NCBI GenBank assembly: GCA_030668485.1
Contig: DAOUTW010000004.1
Coordinates: 34,660-98,659 of the forward strand
Direction: 5' to 3'
DNA length: 64,000 nt
Source: Candidatus Zixiibacteriota bacterium
GTDB taxonomy: Bacteria; Zixibacteria; MSB-5A5; GN15; JAAZOE01
Both the position numbers and the translations under genes were made by a program. Positions 62,337 through 64,000 of the stretch are shown one piece after another. Numbering within the stretch: position 1 is the stretch's first letter; every line of letters starts with the position of its first letter. Below the pieces are notes generated by a model. That model ran no database searches, had not been told where the DNA came from, and saw only the letters and a program-made list of their open reading frames with translations.

Positions 62337-62933
62337 GTGAAACTTAGAAACCTTTTGATTATTGCCATTGGCGTGAGGTTGATGATGCTCACCGGATGTT
62401 CCGATCAATCGGAATATAGGGCTGAGGCCAAGACATCCGCCGATATTCAGATACAGATAAACGACCATCGCCAGATTCCGTTTAATACTATCACCGGGGA
62501 AAAAACCTCACTGGCCGATTTCGACGGAAAAGTGATTTTGATTGTCAATAGCGCCAGCAAATGCGGGTTCACGAAGCAATATGTCGGGCTGGAGGAGCTG
62601 TATCGAGAAAAGAAAGATGCAGGCTTGGTGGTTATCGCCTTCCCGGCCAATAATTTCTCCAACCAGGAACCGGGTACTAATGAGGAAATCATGAGATTTT
62701 GCCAGGGGACTTTCGAGGTCACCTTTCCGATTATGGCCAAAATCGATGTTATCGGGAAAAATATCCATCCACTATTTAAATATTTGACCGAAGATTCGCC
62801 GATTCCGGGCAAAGTTCGCTGGAATTTCGGCAAATTCCTGCTGGATCGAGGCGGCAACCTGGTTGCTCGATACGACTCCAATGTCGAACCGGATGACGAC
62901 GAACTGGTTGAAAAAATAGAAAAATTGTTATAA
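62337..62933 (+). CDS. Glutathione-peroxidase-family lipoprotein
   Basis: The protein has 198 residues, GTG 62337 five bases after GGGAGA. The N-terminus has a lipobox ending in LTGC with Cys21, so the protein should be attached to a membrane on the periplasmic side. The catalytic set is complete: Cys76 in NSASKCGFTKQY, Gln110 in FPANNFSNQEPG and Trp162 in RWNFGKF. A second cysteine, Cys122 (RFCQGTF), probably acts as the resolving residue, so the enzyme should use thioredoxin rather than glutathione, as in most bacterial and plant-type members. It would reduce organic hydroperoxides. It is convergent with the Rieske-like gene. Confidence 0.9.
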   Translation: MKLRNLLIIAIGVRLMMLTGCSDQSEYRAEAKTSADIQIQINDHRQIPFNTITGEKTSLADFDGKVILIVNSASKCGFTKQYVGLEELYREKKDAGLVVIAFPANNFSNQEPGTNEEIMRFCQGTFEVTFPIMAKIDVIGKNIHPLFKYLTEDSPIPGKVRWNFGKFLLDRGGNLVARYDSNVEPDDDELVEKIEKLL

Positions 62934-63028
62934 CTCGTTTGTATGATTGATGAAAAAGGGCGGGATTTCCCCCCCTCTCTTTGTTTTGGGTAGTATTATA
63001 AATTGTTAAGTCACAGAAACACAGCAAC

Positions 63029-63442
63029 TTAATCAATTGAAACGGTCAATTTGCCGTCGGCCAGATCGACCTGATAAACCTTGATCGGGCCTTTGGCCGA
63101 ACCGGCCATGATCTTCCCCTCATAATCATAGGTTGTTTTGCCGACACTGCAACACTGAACCTTTTCCTCTCCCGGCACCGGGTCAAGCCTTCGCCCGGCA
63201 TGCTCGCAGCGGTTTCGAAAGGCGTAGAATTGGCAATCGTCACCATAGATGACCAGAACTCTTTCGGGGCATTCCTTGCTCTCAATCCGCAATCCACTAC
63301 CGGGCTGTTCCAATTCTGGCGCACGGCCCAAATCGATTGTAATCTTTCCGTCGGAATAGCTCCAACAGTCCTCATGGCGGGGCGTCGGAGTCGCGCAGAT
63401 CCCCAAAACTCGTTGAAAGATATTACGTTTGAGTGGCTTCAT
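63029..63442 (-). CDS. Rieske-like 2Fe-2S domain protein with altered second motif
   Basis: The protein has 137 residues; ATG 63442 follows TTTGGAGAT. The fold pattern is that of small Rieske ferredoxins: RVLVIYGDDCQFYAFRNRCEH with Cys79 and His81 as the first ligand pair, then KVQCCSVGKTTYDYEGKI. In a normal Rieske the second motif is CPxHG; here it reads CCSVG, so Val stands where the second His should be. The cluster would then lack one ligand, or be held by Cys97 or Cys98. No signal peptide or membrane anchor. It lies 24 bp after a partial gene in the same direction and may form an operon with it. Electron-transfer function is therefore doubtful without spectroscopy. Confidence 0.72.
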   Translation of the reverse strand: MKPLKRNIFQRVLGICATPTPRHEDCWSYSDGKITIDLGRAPELEQPGSGLRIESKECPERVLVIYGDDCQFYAFRNRCEHAGRRLDPVPGEEKVQCCSVGKTTYDYEGKIMAGSAKGPIKVYQVDLADGKLTVSID

Positions 63443-63466
63443 GATATCTCCAAAATGTCAAACAGG

Positions 63467-64000
63467 CTATTTTTCTCGATCAAAAATCTCTATTTCAGGA
63501 ATATGGCCGTTTTCGGCATCGATCCCAAAACCGAAATTGTCGTAGCCGAAATGCGGGTCGGTTTTTTCCGGCGTCCGCCAAGAGGCGTTGTTTTGCATTT
63601 TTTCCGAGGCGATAACCTGATCCTCATCCCTAATCGAGTAGATATCGGTTCCGGAAGCGTCGATAAAAATCCCGGCCGATTTGGAATAATAGTAATATGT
63701 CATCAGTTCGCTCGGCTGGGCGTAATCATCGCGGAAAGTGCCAGCTCCAAAACCCTGCTGACCCTTATTATATAAATATGAATCAGCGCCGTCCAGATCA
63801 AAAAAGAAGGCGAAAGACCGGATTTGAGATAGGCCATAAGATATTATTTTGGCCTCGTAGGTGTCATTGCCGGAGCGATCGACGAATAAGGCGTTGGCGT
63901 AGTCCCATCCAAAAGCCAGTGCGGCGCCAGCGGTTTCATAGAGGAGGTGTTTATCATCACCAGCCTCATCGACGAGGACGCCATTACAAAAATGGGCTCC
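63467..64000 (-). CDS. Repeat-containing protein, 5' end outside window
   Basis: The reverse strand is open from the window edge to a stop at 63467, giving at least 177 C-terminal residues. The sequence is made of beta-strand-like units with a recurring Asp/Tyr signature: VDEAGDDKHLLY, VDRSGNDTYEA, LDGADSYLY and IDASGTDIYSI. Such units resemble calcium-binding or right-handed-parallel-helix repeats, but I cannot assign a family. The gene lies 24 bp before the Rieske-like gene. No membrane segment is visible in the part seen. Confidence 0.65.
   Translation of the reverse strand, partial: GAHFCNGVLVDEAGDDKHLLYETAGAALAFGWDYANALFVDRSGNDTYEAKIISYGLSQIRSFAFFFDLDGADSYLYNKGQQGFGAGTFRDDYAQPSELMTYYYYSKSAGIFIDASGTDIYSIRDEDQVIASEKMQNNASWRTPEKTDPHFGYDNFGFGIDAENGHIPEIEIFDREK

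Overview
The window looks like a chromosome segment of a Gram-negative, uncultivated-type bacterium from the FCB/Zixibacteria neighbourhood. This is inferred from four secreted proteins ending in a dockerin-like repeat pair with a terminal CCP, FG-GAP and thrombospondin-3 repeat proteins, TolB-like propeller proteases, a C-terminal outer-membrane barrel, MurA, and mixed ATG/GTG/TTG starts. No 16S rRNA is present, so the phylum is a guess. Base composition is near 50 % GC, except for a clearly AT-rich gene at 58.3-61.5 kb.

Layout. 0-1.5 kb: two divergent EamA-type transporters, the first cut by the window edge. 1.5-13.1 kb: secreted or degradative genes on the plus strand (C25 cysteine peptidase with dockerin, cytoplasmic gamma-glutamyltransferase homologue, small dockerin protein, M3 metallopeptidase, FG-GAP/TSP3/dockerin protein). 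Several are separated by a terminator followed by a short fragment resembling the 3' end of tRNA-Glu. 13.2 kb: an intact tRNA-Glu(CTC) on the minus strand. 13.8-21.9 kb: haem operon hemC-hemB-hemL-hemE-hemN-hemH-hemY, lacking hemA and hemD. 22.0-25.3 kb: Lon-family protease and a lysine-rich histone-H1-like protein. 25.4-31.3 kb (minus): 4Fe-4S QueG-like protein, DUF4416, murA, and a metallopeptidase/propeller/beta-barrel fusion. 31.5-35.2 kb: small Rossmann protein, a carboxypeptidase-regulatory-like secreted protein, and a TonB-plug/VWA fusion. 35.4-39.9 kb: FG-GAP sensor kinase, NtrC-type regulator, lone receiver. 40.2-50.4 kb: two tricorn-like S41 proteases around a papain-like dockerin protease. 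50.5-58.2 kb: a 1421-residue hybrid kinase whose N-terminus is a substrate-binding domain, then a GAF kinase and a second NtrC-type regulator. 58.3-62.3 kb: AT-rich STAND-type ATPase with TPRs, then 0.86 kb of repeats. 62.3-64 kb: lipoprotein glutathione peroxidase, a Rieske-like protein with a missing ligand, and the end of a repeat-rich protein that leaves the window.

Taken together the genes describe a cell that secretes many peptidases and calcium-binding repeat proteins, makes protoheme from glutamyl-tRNA by the oxygen-independent branch, and has several two-component systems working through sigma-54 activators. No rRNA, CRISPR array, integrase, transposase or prophage gene was seen. The least explained parts are the tRNA-fragment-bounded gene units at 6.8-13.2 kb, a 21-bp exact repeat shared by the leaders of tRNA-Glu and the histone-like gene, the cytosolic substrate-binding kinase, and the STAND gene with its repeat-filled flank.
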